NCBI GenBank assembly: GCA_902729315.2
Contig: LR746270.1
Location: forward strand, 7,501-71,500
Origin: Spirodela intermedia
Lineage: Eukaryota > Streptophyta > Magnoliopsida > Alismatales > Araceae
Length of the DNA stretch: 64,000 bases
Direction: 5' to 3'
This document shows positions 47,851 to 61,597 of the stretch, one piece after another. Both the position numbers and the translations under genes were made by a program. How positions within the stretch are numbered: the stretch's first letter is position 1; each line of letters begins with the position of its first letter. Below the pieces are notes generated by a model. The model ran no database searches, was not told the DNA's origin, and worked only from the letters and a program-made list of their open reading frames with translations.

Positions 47851-47890
47851 CAAGTAGGAGCGACCTTCAGAACCGCCGCCACCTGTGAGA

Positions 47891-50872
47891 ATGGGAAACA
47901 TTGGTAGCAGCGGTGGTACCAACGGCGACCGGCGGCGGAGGGGCTCCGGGCATCATAGCTCCCATGGCCCCGTCCCACCGCACCCTCCTACTCACCCACA
48001 GTTCTCAGCCTCTCCTAACCCCTCCCCACCGGAGATCTCAGGCAACCGTTATGTCTTCGCCGCTGCGGTCCCTTACCCTCCTCAGTACCCCAACCCCAAC
48101 GCCCCTCTGTACTATCAGTATCCGGGCTACCACCCGCCCCCACTGCCTGCCTTTTCCGTCCCGCTTCCAGCTCCCTTCGATCACCACCACCGCGGGGGCA
48201 GCAGCGGCCCCCCGCAGCCCCACGGCCACCACGCCCCCCACCTGAATTGGGTCGGCCCATACATGCCGCCGCCACCTCCTCATCACGCCTTTCCCTTCGT
48301 TAAGCACCAGAAGGCCATAACGATACGCAACGATGTTAACCTAAAGAAGGAGACCCTGAGGATGGAACCGGACGAACACAACCCTGGCAGCTTCCTCGTC
48401 GCGTTTACGTTCGACGCCACGGTCACTGGAAGGTACAATTTTCTCTCTATTTTTCTTCTTCCACTGAGCATGCATCTGCATAATTCTGGCCTTCCACACA
48501 AAGGGGGAACCACTTGTGACTCGCACTACCGAGCGCCTTTGACATGGATATGACGGTGGCTCTAATCCTCGACCCGTCACACTGCACATGACTGCGTAAA
48601 AATCATGGCTTTTGATACGTTCACGGCATCGTTGAAATGTCTCTTGGGATTCTGGATTGTTGCAATGCCCGACTAGTGATCATAGTGCCAGCCCAGCATC
48701 GTGCTCGCCGTAGCTGAAGCCTATCTGCTCCTCCAGGCGCTTTTCCCGTACATACAGAGTGAGGGAGAGTATCTGGTTTCTTCCTTCTAGGGTGTCCTGC
48801 CATCGCCAATACGCATCATGCATCGTTCCCTGCTTGAAAAAGTACTTTTCTTTTGCTAATTTCCATGCCAGGAGCTGAGCTTAGATGCCCGCACTTGCAG
48901 GTTTAGATATTTCCACCTGCGCTGTGTGTTATCCCTCATCCGTGAACTTACTTGGCTTGATGATCATGCTTAAATTCGAAACACGTTTACCCAATGCCCT
49001 TACTTTGCTAGAAGGCACCTTGATTAGTCCAGCGCAGGCCTCACACCCGGAAATGGCACTCTACTTGCGCATCTAAAATTTGTTGTGTCCGCGTCCAATT
49101 GTGAGGGGTGGTCATGCTGATTCAATTCCTACAGGCTTTAGTGCTCGTAAGCCATCCTCTCAGACAGCCTAGATCGAGGTCATTCCCCAGGTCCGTACAA
49201 GATGTAGTCAATTTTTCATCAATAGCTCGTTGCTTCGCCCATAAATATATACCCATGACTGTGTTTCTTCAGCAGTAGGTCTTGTTCTTTACAGAGAGAA
49301 AGCCCGCGTAATACTTCATTATTTCCTGTGGAATTGTAGGGTCTCTGTGATAATGCCATATCATCCGGTCCTGTGACTGATGGGGTTTTGAATTCCTGTG
49401 ATCCGGAGAAATTAGGACTTTGTCCAAAGCCTGCCGATTCGGGTTGAAGAGGTGGATCAGTCTCTAAGAATCCCAAACCAGCGCGTGCAATTTGATAGTC
49501 TCATACCTTGAACTCGTCCACCAGCTGTGTTGGTGGGGAAAACATGAAAACTGGAGCTGGCTGGGCTTCTGATCGGGGGACTGGGCGTCTGGAGGGGGGG
49601 AGGGAAGGGGGGATGTTTGAGGTTTAGAGTGTGGTCAAGTCGGAGAGACTGGCGGCTCTTGCCATTTCCGGTTTGAGTGTTAGATGTTGAGAGTAAAAAG
49701 TAAGTGGGGGAGGGGATAAGCATGAAAACCGTCACTGAGGTCTCATCCGCATTCTTCCTGTGGGTATCGGTGCCAGTTAGTATGGAGGAGACCTTGGATG
49801 CTGCTGTGCGGCGGCACTTCAACCGTACATTGTGTTCCTGCCCCATGAAAAAAACCCTGTGCTTGTATATACGCGCACCCCACATTAGGGGATGTTCATC
49901 GTTTGGTTTTTCCTTTTGCATCGTGTAACGCCTAAAACGTAATGCCGACTGAGGCCTTGACGACGCTACTCACGAGCGCCTTCTCCTTCTGTGTTAATGG
50001 ATGGGGCAGCATTACTATCTTTTTCTTCGCAAGAGAAGGGTTCGACTGTAGCCCGACGTCAACGAACGCAGCAGGCTTGCCCAGGCCATTCACGGTTACT
50101 TTCAAGGAGGGCTTGGGACAGAAGTTCAGGCAGCCGTCCGGCAGCGGAATCAACTTCTCAATGTTCGAGGAGGCAAAGCTGCTGCTGAAAGCGGGGGAGA
50201 CGGAGGTGTATCCCCTTGCGGTGAAAGCGGAGGCGTCTCCATCTGGGGAGCAGCACCATCAGGGCCGAAAGGCCATCGTCCGGAATTCGCTGATCACGCA
50301 GGCGGCATTTGAAAAGAAGGACAATGGAGGATACCAGGTGAGGGTCATCAAGCAGATTTTGTGGGTCGATAGCGCCAGGTACGAGCTGCAGGAGATATAT
50401 GGGATTGGTAATTCGGTCGACGGCGATTTCGATGGGAACGATCCGGGGAAGGAATGCGTGATATGTCTTTCGGAGCCAAGAGACACGACCGTCCTGCCTT
50501 GCCGGCACATGGTAAACCACTCTACCTTGCCCGCGACGGTTCTGACTTCGCCTCTACCTACCCTTCGTTCGTTCTTGCGTCGCGGCTGCCAAGTTCGGCC
50601 GTTCGGCCTTGGTTACTACGATTTTCGTTCGGGGATGATCTCTGTTCTTCCAGCAAATGGGTGTGGCGTGGGGCTAACTAAATCTGGCTTTGTGGTGGTT
50701 GCAGTGCATGTGCAGCGAGTGCGCCAAGGTTCTGGGGTTCCAGACGGACCGCTGCCCAATATGCCGGCAACCTATAGAGCGGCTTCTCGAGATCAAGATA
50801 AACAGCAGCAGCCAGACGCCTCCCGACGAGCAGCCGCAGAAACAGGGCTCTCCGCCGCACCTTCCCTGCTGA
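47891..50872 (+). CDS. LUL: LOG2/LUL-type RING E3 ubiquitin ligase, predicted N-myristoylated
   Basis: A membrane-attached E3 ubiquitin ligase. The Arabidopsis member LOG2 works with GDU1 in amino-acid export control. Three exons: 47891-48432, 50010-50511, 50705-50872. They total 1212 bases, 403 aa, with consistent phase. The start is chosen at 47891 because MGNIGSS is an N-myristoylation signal and the upstream codons are not family-like. Residues 1-130 are His/Pro/Gly-rich and disordered. The DAR2-type domain follows (about 145-300, with [41 protein letters not shown] and [20 protein letters not shown]). The RING has C330, C333, C345, H347, C351, C354, C365 and C368, i.e. C-x2-C-x11-C-x-H-x3-C-x2-C-x10-C-x2-C. 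An intron splits the RING after CRHM. The tail ERLLEIKI plus a Pro/Gln-rich end is family-typical. Confidence 0.95.
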
Positions 50873-51955
50873 GCCTTCTCCCCCGCTACGCAACACGTCC
50901 TATGATGTGTATCAATCATACTGCATCCCAGCGTGGGGTGGCGCGCCCTTGGGGTGGATGTGGGGAAAGGACGACTAAAGGGGAAGACTTCTTGTCTTGC
51001 TTCGGTCGGCGACGGACGGGCTATCGACGGCGGGGGGTGGGTTCTCGACGGTCCCTGATTCACCGCATTGCTTGTTAGGGGGAGGGGTAGGGGGGACAAT
51101 GTGATCGTTCCCTATGTGTCTGTCTCCTCCGTATGAACATAGCCTCCGAAATCTCCCCTCACACACCAACCAGAAAACTTGTGCCTCTCCGTACTCGGAG
51201 ACCGATCATATTCTGAGACTCAACGGCGTTCTACCTCGGGGCTTCCCTACTTCCGGTGCCTATCCCCGGCATTGTCACTCGGCGGTCCTATCAAGGTCCG
51301 TTCCGTAGAACTTCGGCTACTGCGTATGGCGCACAGATCAGAGTTTAGTCGCACGCGGACAGCAGTAATTGTTATCGGGAGGCCCAGCGGAGATGAGGGG
51401 TGCGTGCCGCTTCCCCTCCCTCTTCTATATTATTTTTTATGCCAGATGAACGAACACGGAAACGAAATCGGCAACTTTTACACAGTCCAAGCGTCTGTCT
51501 GTCTTGAGAGTTGTACAGAAGACTCTTTCTTGTCCTTCCCCTCGACAACATTTCGAATCTGCTGCAAAGAGAACAGGCGGGTCCGCCACGGGAGATGCGT
51601 GCGACGCGTCGAGTCAGATTCGCCGCATTCATCGATCGAGATCTTCCACCACCGGGCCAAGTCCCATCGGTGACCGACGTCAAATAATGCCGCGTTAGGA
51701 CAAAGCTTGTTCCCATCCATCTACACGGATGCCATCAATCAAAGAAGAACCATGCAGACCGCCCGCTAGCTCGCCAGCTTCAATGAAGGAGTGGACTTGA
51801 AAAGAGGAGATCGGCCACGGGCAGCGGCTCCCTCGCAGTCTAACAGGCCCCTTTTTCCCATCTGTCTTTCGCCCGGGAGGAGAGACCTAACCAGTGAGAA
51901 CAGGAAGAAGATAAGAATTTACATGGTCTGGCAGACGACTGATAAATGGAATCAT
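50873..51955. other. Convergent intergenic region (LUL and WDR26-like 3' flanks)
   Basis: Tail-to-tail gap between LUL (plus) and the WDR26-like gene (minus). It should contain both 3'UTRs. No other gene recognised; open frames here lack domains. Confidence 0.6.
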
Positions 51956-54900
51956 TTAACTATTTCCGTTGCAATGGATAACGCCATTGCTCAGCGTGTC
52001 CTTGTGCCTAACGTTAGCCCCCCTCTGTAATCCCCATATCCGAATCGTTCGGTCGTCACTGCCGGATGCGAGCATATGTGGGTTTACTGGGTTCCAGCTG
52101 ACACAATTAACCGCACCAGAATGGCCAGCCAACGCATCTATGAACTCCCCTGTGCTTCTGTGCCACAAATACACCTGCAGATTTACGGTACGAGCTAATA
52201 AGGTTAAATGCCCACTAAACTTGGCAAAAGAAACTGGAAGCCAGGTTGACTTCGGAGCAGTGGGGTTGAGGTCCAAAACTACGTGCAAAACCCGGGCCAA
52301 CGCCATTCTTACACACACAGACAAACAAACCAAATAAAATAAAATAAAATAGCACAAGGTTTTAGCAGAAGCCCAGCAACATTCTTGCCAGAGCCATACG
52401 GAAACGCTTGCAATACTCGACGAGACAATCGGAACACATGCACGCTTTTCTGACAGGAACGAGACCTTTGCGTTGCCGAGAAAAACTCCAAATAAAATAT
52501 TTCATCATGCAAACGATGTAAAGTGTATAACCGAGATCTGAGATCAAAAGCAGCAAAATTCCCAATATGCGATTGTAAACTTGAGTGAATTACAAGGATT
52601 CTTCATTCCATTTTTCTCAGTGGTCCTCATGTTGTTGGATCAGCACATGTACTCACCCCGGCAGGCAGAATTCATGAATTTAGCAGACGGTTTCGACTGC
52701 TGGATTCTCAAACTCTTCTTTACAGTCCACACGTTTCAGCAAACCGAATCAGACGAAATCGACGGAAAAACAATTATTTCGGTGAACTAAAAACCGCAGA
52801 AAGATTCGTATTGAAATTATTCATCAAATAAAGCTTAAATATCTTGGGTAGTCAACATGGAGGAGAACATTCATACCTGTGAATCCTCACTTCCACTTGC
52901 TATGAAAGCCTGCTCGAAACCTCCAAAACAGGATCTTATTACAAACCTTGTTCTTTTGTGACCTCTGTACTTGGCAACGAGTTTTAGATCGCCTAAGCTC
53001 CACAAATGAATCTCCTCGTTTACAAGATTAAGCAGTAGAAATTTGTCATCTCTCGACAATGAAAATGATGTGATTACATGTTCCTCCTCAATGAACTTTT
53101 CCAGCTTTGTTTCTCTATCAAGCAAAAGAATAGCACTTTCCTTACAAATGCTAACAACATATTTGCCATCAGATGTGACAGCCATGTCTGCAATCTTTAT
53201 TGTCCGTTGTCCTCTCCAACATTCCATTTCTTTGCCATCCAAGTCCCACATGCAGATACTCTGGTCAGTGAGACCAGAAAAAACCCATTTTCCGTCAGGA
53301 AACCAGCCACAAGAGATTAAGTTCAGACCATTTTTCTCATACACATGGATGCAATAGCCGGTGCTGACATCCCAACACTTTACAACCTCTTCCATTCCAC
53401 ACGTCAGAAGCAGACTGTCATCAGGGCTCCAAGCAACCATTAATACGGGTTTCTGGTGGCCACTCAACCTGTGCTTAAGTGATACTTCACCATCCTCATG
53501 AACCTATATAGAACACGGGGAAGTTTCATCCATATTGTTTCCCCCAGAAATTAAAAAGGACAAATGATTAGTGTGGCAAGAAGAGAAACTACCTCTGCCA
53601 GCAAAAAACTGAAGAGGTGAGTAAAGAGTCATCGCTATGGTTAACCAACTAATATTTATATCTGAACTAAAAGCTATTCAAACACCAAGACCTCATTAAA
53701 TAAAGAAACATTACGGATGATATTAGATTAAAGTACTTATATCTGACAAACCTAGATACACCAAACTAGATCTCTATCATTATCCACCACATTCCACAAA
53801 AAAGAAAACCAAACACTCAGGAAGGCCATATTCATTAAACTCATGAAAACTCATGAAAACTCATGAAAACTGAGGAAAACATGTTTCAGCAGTCACATTG
53901 AACTTTCAGAAAACACAGAAGATCAGAGGTTCCACACGTCAAAATTTTCCTCTCCGCTCTTCACCAGAAGTCTACAGGAATAATTAATAGGCCCCTCTGT
54001 TGTACGAACTTATTGCTGCAAGTTAGCCAAAATCAAATCCATCTGATTCTGCATACCATGCAACTCAGGATTTGACTCGAAAATGCCCAAAACTGAGTTT
54101 GGTTGCATCGATTTTTCCTGACTGGCATGATTTGAACAGGTTAGCTTATTACCAATATTTTGAATTTAGTAGTTTTTTAGGCGTTTCCTAAGTGAAGAAA
54201 ATAGAAATGTAAGAAACTTGAAAATACAAAATTTACTCTAACTGAATCCATTTAGGAAATAATACCTATCATACTGTGCCCAATTCCCTTGATAACAATG
54301 TAGTGAAAGAAGAAAAGCCGATAGGGGAGGCAAAAGCTGGAAACACCAGAGGATGAAGTGGTGGGTAAAGACGAAGGAAGGTGAATAGGAGGAGAAAAAC
54401 AGAGTTTCTGTTCTTTTCATCTTCCTCCTCTGAAGCCCACAGGTTCACTTGTGTTCTCTTCTACTTCTGATAAGATACAAACCAATGGCACCAACAAGGC
54501 AGGGAAACAGCAAACCGTTTAGACGACAGTTTTGCGTAGGACTCACCCACTAAACGTATGACGTGTTAGTCAATGCTGTTGTCCACAAGTAGAGGTTCCT
54601 GGATCAAAATGATCTGAACCACCAGTTTTTCGAAGTTTTGGACTTCTTCCCTTAGTCTTCCATCTTCTTCCACTTTCTTACTCAGTCGCCATCTCATGCC
54701 GTTCTTCCTCTACTATTTCTTCCCCTGACAAGTGTTTACGTCCCACACCTACACAGGTGGCATTAACAAAATTCCAGCTGGCTATATTTATTTTCTTATA
54801 CCTTTTCATTTTCAAACAGGAAAAATATTTCCACTTGATCTAGGATACGGCATGGCCACTTCTGGTACAGATCATCCGATTTGGCTTCGAATCGGACGAT

Positions 54901-57900
54901 TTTAAATAATGTGGTGCTCAGCCTCTTAAAGTCCCTTGAATAGTGGCCCCGCAGTACTTGAGAAATCAACTAATTTAATACATAATTTTAAATAACTGAT
55001 CCTATTTCAAGGAAATCCAATGCCCCTTGCAAATTCAAAAAAATTGGTAGTAGCTGTTGACCTGTTGTTCTTTAGGTGGAGGAAGACTGAAACAGAGAAA
55101 GGATGAACAAGAAACTAGTACGAAAAAAAGGACATCGCCACCAACTATGCTGGCAAATACCTATTGCACAAGCAACTAGCAGCATTTATTTCCCTCTTTT
55201 GTTTCTTCTAATATTACTACCAGTACCGATGAAAGGACAGGATGACTGGGAGAAAGGGTAGGAATGGGAAAGAGCAAATTACATCATTGGTGTTCGCAAA
55301 TATCACGTTTCCATTCAATGCCATAGATAATTTACGCACCAATTATTCATTCTCGTATATGTTTACTGACCGTTTTTTGTGTACCTCATTCGACAACTAA
55401 GATAGACTATCGAGCTAAGGTCACAACTACAATAAAGATAGTTTCGTCAAGATGCCTACTCGCTGATTTAGGATATCCTATCTTTACCCATGCCCCCACA
55501 TACTATGACAATAAAAGTGCCCTTTTCAAATTTTTTTCCTATAACTAAGCCGCTGATGAGCATAGTAAGCAAATTAATAGTGATTCCCACTAGGAGAGAC
55601 CGGTTCCAATCCAGCACCATTTTCTTATGATTCTTATTCTTATCATGCAACTGATTGATATCTTCAGAAAATATTATATTTCCGAATGCTTTAAATTTAT
55701 ATATGACAAACTCCAGATATCTCTTACCGGCACATCATGAGTTTGAGAGATCAAGTTAGAATATTGTAATAGTGGTATGAAGGTAATTTCTCTTTTCGAC
55801 AAGGGTTTGATAGTCTTTCATACTTAGCCACTGAAAACCGGCAAAATGATTCCCACCTGTAAGTTAGGATCTTTTTGGTTCCTCTCTATTTACTCTCCTT
55901 TTATCTAGCAATATTTTTCTGCATTTTTCAATAGCAGTGATCCAAAGTCTACAGTGTTCTAGATGATCTAGTGGGTAGTATCCATAATCGAAATCGCACG
56001 AAGGATAAAGAAAGCCGTTCATCGATAAAGAGAGGATTTTACCCAAAGAATTCGATAAGGGCCATTAAATAGCAATATGCATATGGATTTAATGACAGAA
56101 AGCTATGGTATTTCATGCCCATAATAAGATAAAAGAGGAAAGAAAATGACATCTTTCTTAGCATCTTTTCTATTTACCTCCCATATAATCGCCGATCTGT
56201 CACTAGATGATGACGCTAAATATTTGCCATTATTTGAAAATTGCACAAACCATACTTCATCTTGGTGAGCATGCAAAATCTGCATTAAAAGAGAATTGAA
56301 TAATCAGATGACTTACGAAATGCATAACAGTACTAATGTGCATAGCACAGATATTTTGAAGGTGACATGCCCCTATTAAAAAAAAAAGCGCGTAGCAAAA
56401 CAGAAGCCATGGAGAGGGAGAAAAAAATATAAATACCATGGTAAGGTAGAAAGACCGAAAATTTAATATTCCCATCTACCAAGGGAAAAGCTGAATTCAA
56501 AAAGCTATTCCCATTCCTAATCACCTCCAATAAGTGCATTTGAAGATGTCATCCGTTTCCATTTGTCCTGTCTACATGGATACCTACGACTACAGCATAT
56601 TCCATATTTCATATCTATTTTGGATGTCCTATTATTTCTTAACCTCCATTCAACAAATACGATTCCCAGTAAGAGTACTTTCTGTCTATCAAGAGAAGAG
56701 CCATTGGCCAAAGAAAGCTAATTTTCCAGGAATTAGTTAGTAAGCCAATACCGACCCACCTACAATCTAAAAATGACTTTCAAAGGGCATACGCAACAGT
56801 AAATATTTCTTATCATGTTAGATGTGGATGCTTTGTAACAAGCTGAGGAATACAAATCTACGAAGATCATGGGAGCGTTCAAGGAACTTTATCCACAAGG
56901 AGAGAAAGTTCAGTTACACCCTGTCACAATAATCTCAGTTATGATTTATTTTATTTTTTTCAAAAGCTGCATGTTTTCATATTTCTATTGTAAAAACAAA
57001 TTGCTGACCACGACACTTAATGAACTAATGTCAAGACTATAAACCTCCATAATGACACCCAGATCTGACTTCTCTGAGAAAAATGCACTGAATTCAGGAT
57101 TAATTTCTTTATTTACCAGGAGCACCTCTAATCAAACATTAATACGATTGGCATTCATGCAAATAAAAATAATAGAGATAATCAGTCTAATTGCGAGGTC
57201 TGAGAGTACAGATAAACTAAAACGTAAATATTTCCTTCTGTGAAAAAGACAATTGACCTGGTCAAGTTATTTTAAAGCTCCCTTTCTTCAAAGGTATGCA
57301 AAGCCCAGCCACAAGAACCATGAAGGCATAAATAGAATGATTAATGGGAAAATAAAGATAAACTTTTTAAGACAGACTGACTGAATTTAAGGTAAGATTT
57401 GACGAGGCAATGACGTTGTCATTATACGGAAAGCAACATTTCTTCCTAGTTAGATTTCAAATTTATTCTCATTTATTATTCAGTTGAGATTTTTATATAC
57501 TCTTTTAAGACTTGATTTTTTTAGTATTGATCATGATTAAATATTTTCAAATCATGGGATTAGGTATATAATTAAAAATATTTGCTCACAAAAATTGTAA
57601 GCAAACGATGAAATAGCTCAAAATGTCATCAATGTTGTTCCATAAACTGGTGTTTAGCCTCTCAAAATTAAACTTTTCAGCACCATGCAGCAAAGAAGAT
57701 CTGATTAAGAGTTACAGAAGACAATCCAAAAACAGTGATGAATTGATGAGCAACAGTAACCCAAACGAAAAGAAAGTATAGACTGTCATCAAAATCAATG
57801 ATGAGATTACATTATGACCTGTGTTGTTCGCGAAGGAATCTGATCTCGTCCGCATTGGTGATCAGAATATAATGATAGGCAACTATCCAATGAATTGTGA

Positions 57901-58619
57901 AAAAAACATGCTTCTCGCTGCACATTAAGTGCCTGCTCAACTAAATGTTCCAACCTCCTTTCTGGTATCATAATAGTAGGGGGGAGCAACTTCTGTAGGT
58001 CTTCAAGGAGTTTCAAACGTGAATTGGCCACATCAAGGCCCTGAGTTTCCAGAGTACGTAGTGCAAATTTAGATGGAGAAACAATGCAACCTGCAAGCTC
58101 ATGGATTTGCTTTTCACTGATGTGAAGGGGAGTGATTTCACTTCTCAGAGTCTTCAATGCATCCATGAATCTACCATTCTCCAAATGTTCAAAAAGTTTC
58201 TGCTCTAATATCAAAAAAGATGCAGATTTCAGGATCTTTTCATCCGTTAATCCAATTTTATTCAGTGTGGAGATACTTTCATTCCAACTTCCCGCCAGAA
58301 TATGCTTCCTAAACTCGTTGACAATAGATGAGTGAAGATATATCCCAGATTCTTCTTCTAAAAGGGCTCCGCTTCTCTCATAACCAAGAGAATAAAGAGC
58401 CTTTGTTATAATCCGAACAAATTCCACTCTTCTAATGATACCTTTAGAACCAACCATATCCTCTTTCCCTTCAGAAGGAAGAGGCTTGGCCATTGAACCT
58501 TCCAAAGGGTTGCTGGGCTTGTTGACTTTGCAAGGTAAACAATTTGAAAGACTTGCCAATCCTTCTGAAGCAACTTTTACACGCTTTGAGGGTGGTTCAT
58601 CATCTTCTACCCCTCCCAT
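51956..58619 (-). CDS. WDR26: WDR26-type protein: LisH, CTLH and WD40 repeats
   Basis: The plant homologue of WDR26, a WD40 subunit related to yeast GID7 of the CTLH/GID E3 ubiquitin ligase; it is a scaffold or substrate-adaptor protein. Coding exons: 58619-57819, 56279-56178 (plus or minus one base), 53503-52877, 52174-51956, about 582 aa. N-terminal residues carry a basic KRVKV patch. The LisH (about 63-95, VEFVRIITKALYSLGYERSG) and CTLH (about 100-160) follow, with the CRA-like stretch to about 255. WD40 repeats run from EVWFVQFSNNGKYLAS to the last repeat, AGHSGAVNCVSWNPVNPHML ending in DRTIRIWG. Long introns (1.5 and 2.7 kb) hold no recognised gene. I chose the first ATG at 58619; further 5'UTR exons may lie upstream. 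Confidence 0.93.
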
Positions 58620-59107
58620 GAAATGCCAGAATCAGCCCATAAGTATCTAAAAATAAAAGGCCGCTTTAGATGAACAGAAGTTCAATTTTTTCAGGCTGGC
58701 TGAAAAACGAATATACAATTAAACACAGATACCTGAAAAAATTAAAGTGAGACAGTTATAAGTCCTTAAAAGATACGGATAATAGGAAAATAATTCTCTT
58801 TCGTAAATAAAAGAACCAAAAGAATACAATTCACATGATGATCAGTTAGAACATCCTGACATTACTCTTAATTCTTCTGCGTCAAGTGACAAGTTCTTGA
58901 AGCACAACATAGATTGCTCGATCTTTGCTTGTCAGGAATACTAAAAAGCCTGACAATGATACATCCAAAGCCTAACAAAGCTACTTGAGGACCAGTTACA
59001 ATGAAAAACAAAACCCAAACACTATGGAACATGAAAAAGTAAAGATAAATAGAAAGTAAAATCAAAACTATGCCCACACACCACTCATAAAAGTATTACT
59101 ATATATC

Positions 59108-59138
<31 letters not shown>

Positions 59139-61597
59139 ACCTTCAAAAACATTTAGGAAAAAAAGAAAAATGCAGGTGCGCTTTTTTTGATAGTTTTTAT
59201 CACTAGAGAACTGTAATCAGCATGAGTGATCTGACTTGTAAAAAAAAGCATCGAAACACCAGAAACAAATATGTATATAACTTTTAAATAGCGATGAGGC
59301 AACATTATTAGTTAAATGATTTGATGCGTGCAGAAATAGAGAGCGAGACAATATATTTCTTTGATAAAAAACAAATGAAAAGATTCGAAAGAAGATCAGC
59401 AAGGACTCTTTTATTTTCATTATGCTCCATCTTCGAACGAACAACACAAAGTATAGGCTTTCTGTGACCACCACGTGACAGTTTCCCATTGTTAGATCCT
59501 AATGGAGCGCTCACCACCTACTTGTAGGCATTTCCTGTCCAGAAACAAGTTTCCCGGAAAAGGGTCAGGAGAGCTAAGTTATTTGCACTATTTTTGCTCC
59601 CCTGATGAATGCTATCAGCTTACGCTGTTCCTAATGGAGCGCTTACACCACCTACTTGCAGTGCTCATCTCATGGCAAATGAATGGACGAAACAGATAAA
59701 AATATATCTCAAATATGGGGTAGCTGACATTAGACAGGCGTGCAAACTCAAAATCAGTTTCTAGTTGGAGAAGGATACTGAGACGCATAGCTGAATATCT
59801 CAGTCAGTTGACCTCATACAAATTCTGAACAGCCTGTTTGAGTAATATCTGGTTAGTGTTGGTGTCCACGACTTAAGCGTGCAATAATGCATCATTTTAA
59901 TGCATTCTTATCGTGAAAGGGTCCTTCTGAAGCAACGAGTCTTCATAAGCAGAAAGCATAATGTCAACAGGATAGTGAAGAAAAAAACTATTTAGAAATT
60001 AAAAATAACTTTTAGTAGAGTATTCACGAAGACGTGGCCAACATACGTGAGATGTAAATGCGGGAAAAATACCAATTCGAAAGAAAAAGTTTCCGATATG
60101 TTCTTGATTTCCCAAAAGGGAGCTGCCGTCGTTAAAGTCTACAACCGATGGGATTTTAAAGACGCGAATACAACTATCAAATTACACGAGAAAGAAATGG
60201 GATCGAGAACCACTGAGGGGAATGCCCCGGAGCTCCAGGAAGAGGGCATCCCAAATCTGTGTGCCCATCAACCTACGGGATGGAAGTAAATGCCTCAGGC
60301 TTGACAGAAACCCGCCCACAAACAAACACGAGGAAATATACCCATGACGGCGGGTTTGGATGGTGAGAATTGAGCACCTGGACCGTAACCGACATCAGAA
60401 TCTAAACCGCGCCTTGTGAATCACAGGACTCCCTTCGGTGCATGAGAAACCCGGCGGAGAAGGTAAGTGAGGATCTGCCGAAATGGCATAGCTGTGTGTC
60501 ACCCGGGAAGAGGGGGGGAAGCAGGAAAGAAATAAGAGGAGGGAAAGGCGGGGGGGGAGAGAAGAGAGGAAGGAGGGCCTTTCCCCGAGAGGAACAGAGG
60601 AATTGCTAAGCCTGCCCTAAGAGTGGAGGGGGTGATGAAATCGCCGCCGAGAGCTCGACGGAGCCACGAAACGATTTCTTGCGGCGTCCGGAGGGGGAAG
60701 GGAAGGGGATCACGCAGAAGGGAAGGGAATGAGGGAGGATGCGTCCTCTGTGGGAAAGCGGCTACATAAAATGTCCGCGTAGTTACTAACGTATGTGTCC
60801 TTTTTTACGATTAATCTCAGCCGTCAGATGGGGAATCGCCTATCTAGGACGGTGGAGGCGTGCTAGGGCGCACAATCATCAAGGAGGGCGTGGCGTCATT
60901 TTTCGTAATCCACCGCGCGACGCGTTGCCTCTGCACCGTGGCGGTAAAAGTCGACGGCGGGGGCGGAGGAGCGAGAGAACCCCCTCCTCCCTCCCTCTCT
61001 TCCGCGGCACGACCGAATGGAGTGAATGCCGCTTTGCTGTTGGTGGTGCTGCTGCATCCACCGCCGGGGAATAAAGAAGAAAAAAAATAAAAATCTCTCG
61101 GACGCGCAGAGCAGAACAGAGCAGAATCCCTTGTCGTGTCCGAGCGGTCCAAGCGCCGGGCCGCCCCGGCACGTCACGGAGAAGTGGCACGGCACACAGG
61201 GAAGGAACCTCAGATATTCATTCCGACTCAGCGACAAGAAGATTGACCGATCGATCGATGGAACCCCCCTTCCTTCCAGGGGAACCGCGAATGAATGGAC
61301 GGATGGCTCAAAGGTGTAAAACTAAGCGTCCGGGAGTTTAAGCCTCTAAGAAAAGAACGAATGCTCTTCTTCAGATGCAGAAAGGAGGCGAAAACTCGGG
61401 CTTCATGCTCTGCCGCAGCTGCTGCTCTCCGTGTTCTTCGACCTCAGACACGGGCCGAACCGCAGCAAACGCCGACTCTTTCGCGACCCCTCGAGGGCCA
61501 TCTGCGCCGTCACCTGGTGCTGGGGAATTCGCAGATGAGAGCTCTCAAACCCGTTGAGCAAAAAATAGAAATAATCGCCAGAACCAAGCTCCCCTAC
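58620..61597. promoter_or_regulatory. Upstream region of the WDR26-like gene and 3' flank of the STICHEL-like gene
   Basis: No complete gene recognised. It contains an AT microsatellite (59099-59134). A partial direct repeat CTAATGGAGCGCT..CACC occurs at 59499 and 59630. 60440-60760 is purine-rich on plus (pyrimidine-rich in the minus sense), as expected of a transcription start and leader for the WDR26-like gene, possibly spliced. The last exon of the STICHEL-like gene may lie at 61403-61597. Confidence 0.45.
59099..59134. repeat. AT microsatellite
   Basis: Nearly pure TA run with one C interruption. Confidence 0.93.

Larger units (their letters stand above)
43100..47890. promoter_or_regulatory. 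Divergent intergenic region between WHY2 and LUL
   Basis: About 4.8 kb without a recognised gene. Near WHY2 there is a GA/CT tract at 43419-43437 (GA in WHY2 sense) and a TG tract followed by GA at 43651-43690. About 45690-45900 contains a block (CACACACCGAATTTACATGG then CCTACGTCCACCATGCC) resembling Copia-type LTR sequence, probably a fragment. The 46600-47890 side is GC- and pyrimidine-rich and should hold the LUL promoter and leader, with a GA tract at 46690-46712. Confidence 0.5.

Noticed and set aside
49942-51078. Single-exon 378-codon gene at the LUL locus
   Set aside because: It reads through the LUL exon 2 donor at 50511 and the intron; the RING motif needs exon 3 at 50705, and the N-terminal 23 codons are intron 1.
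56103-56285. Stand-alone small WD-repeat ORF
   Set aside because: It is exon 2 of the WDR26-like gene read into the following intron.
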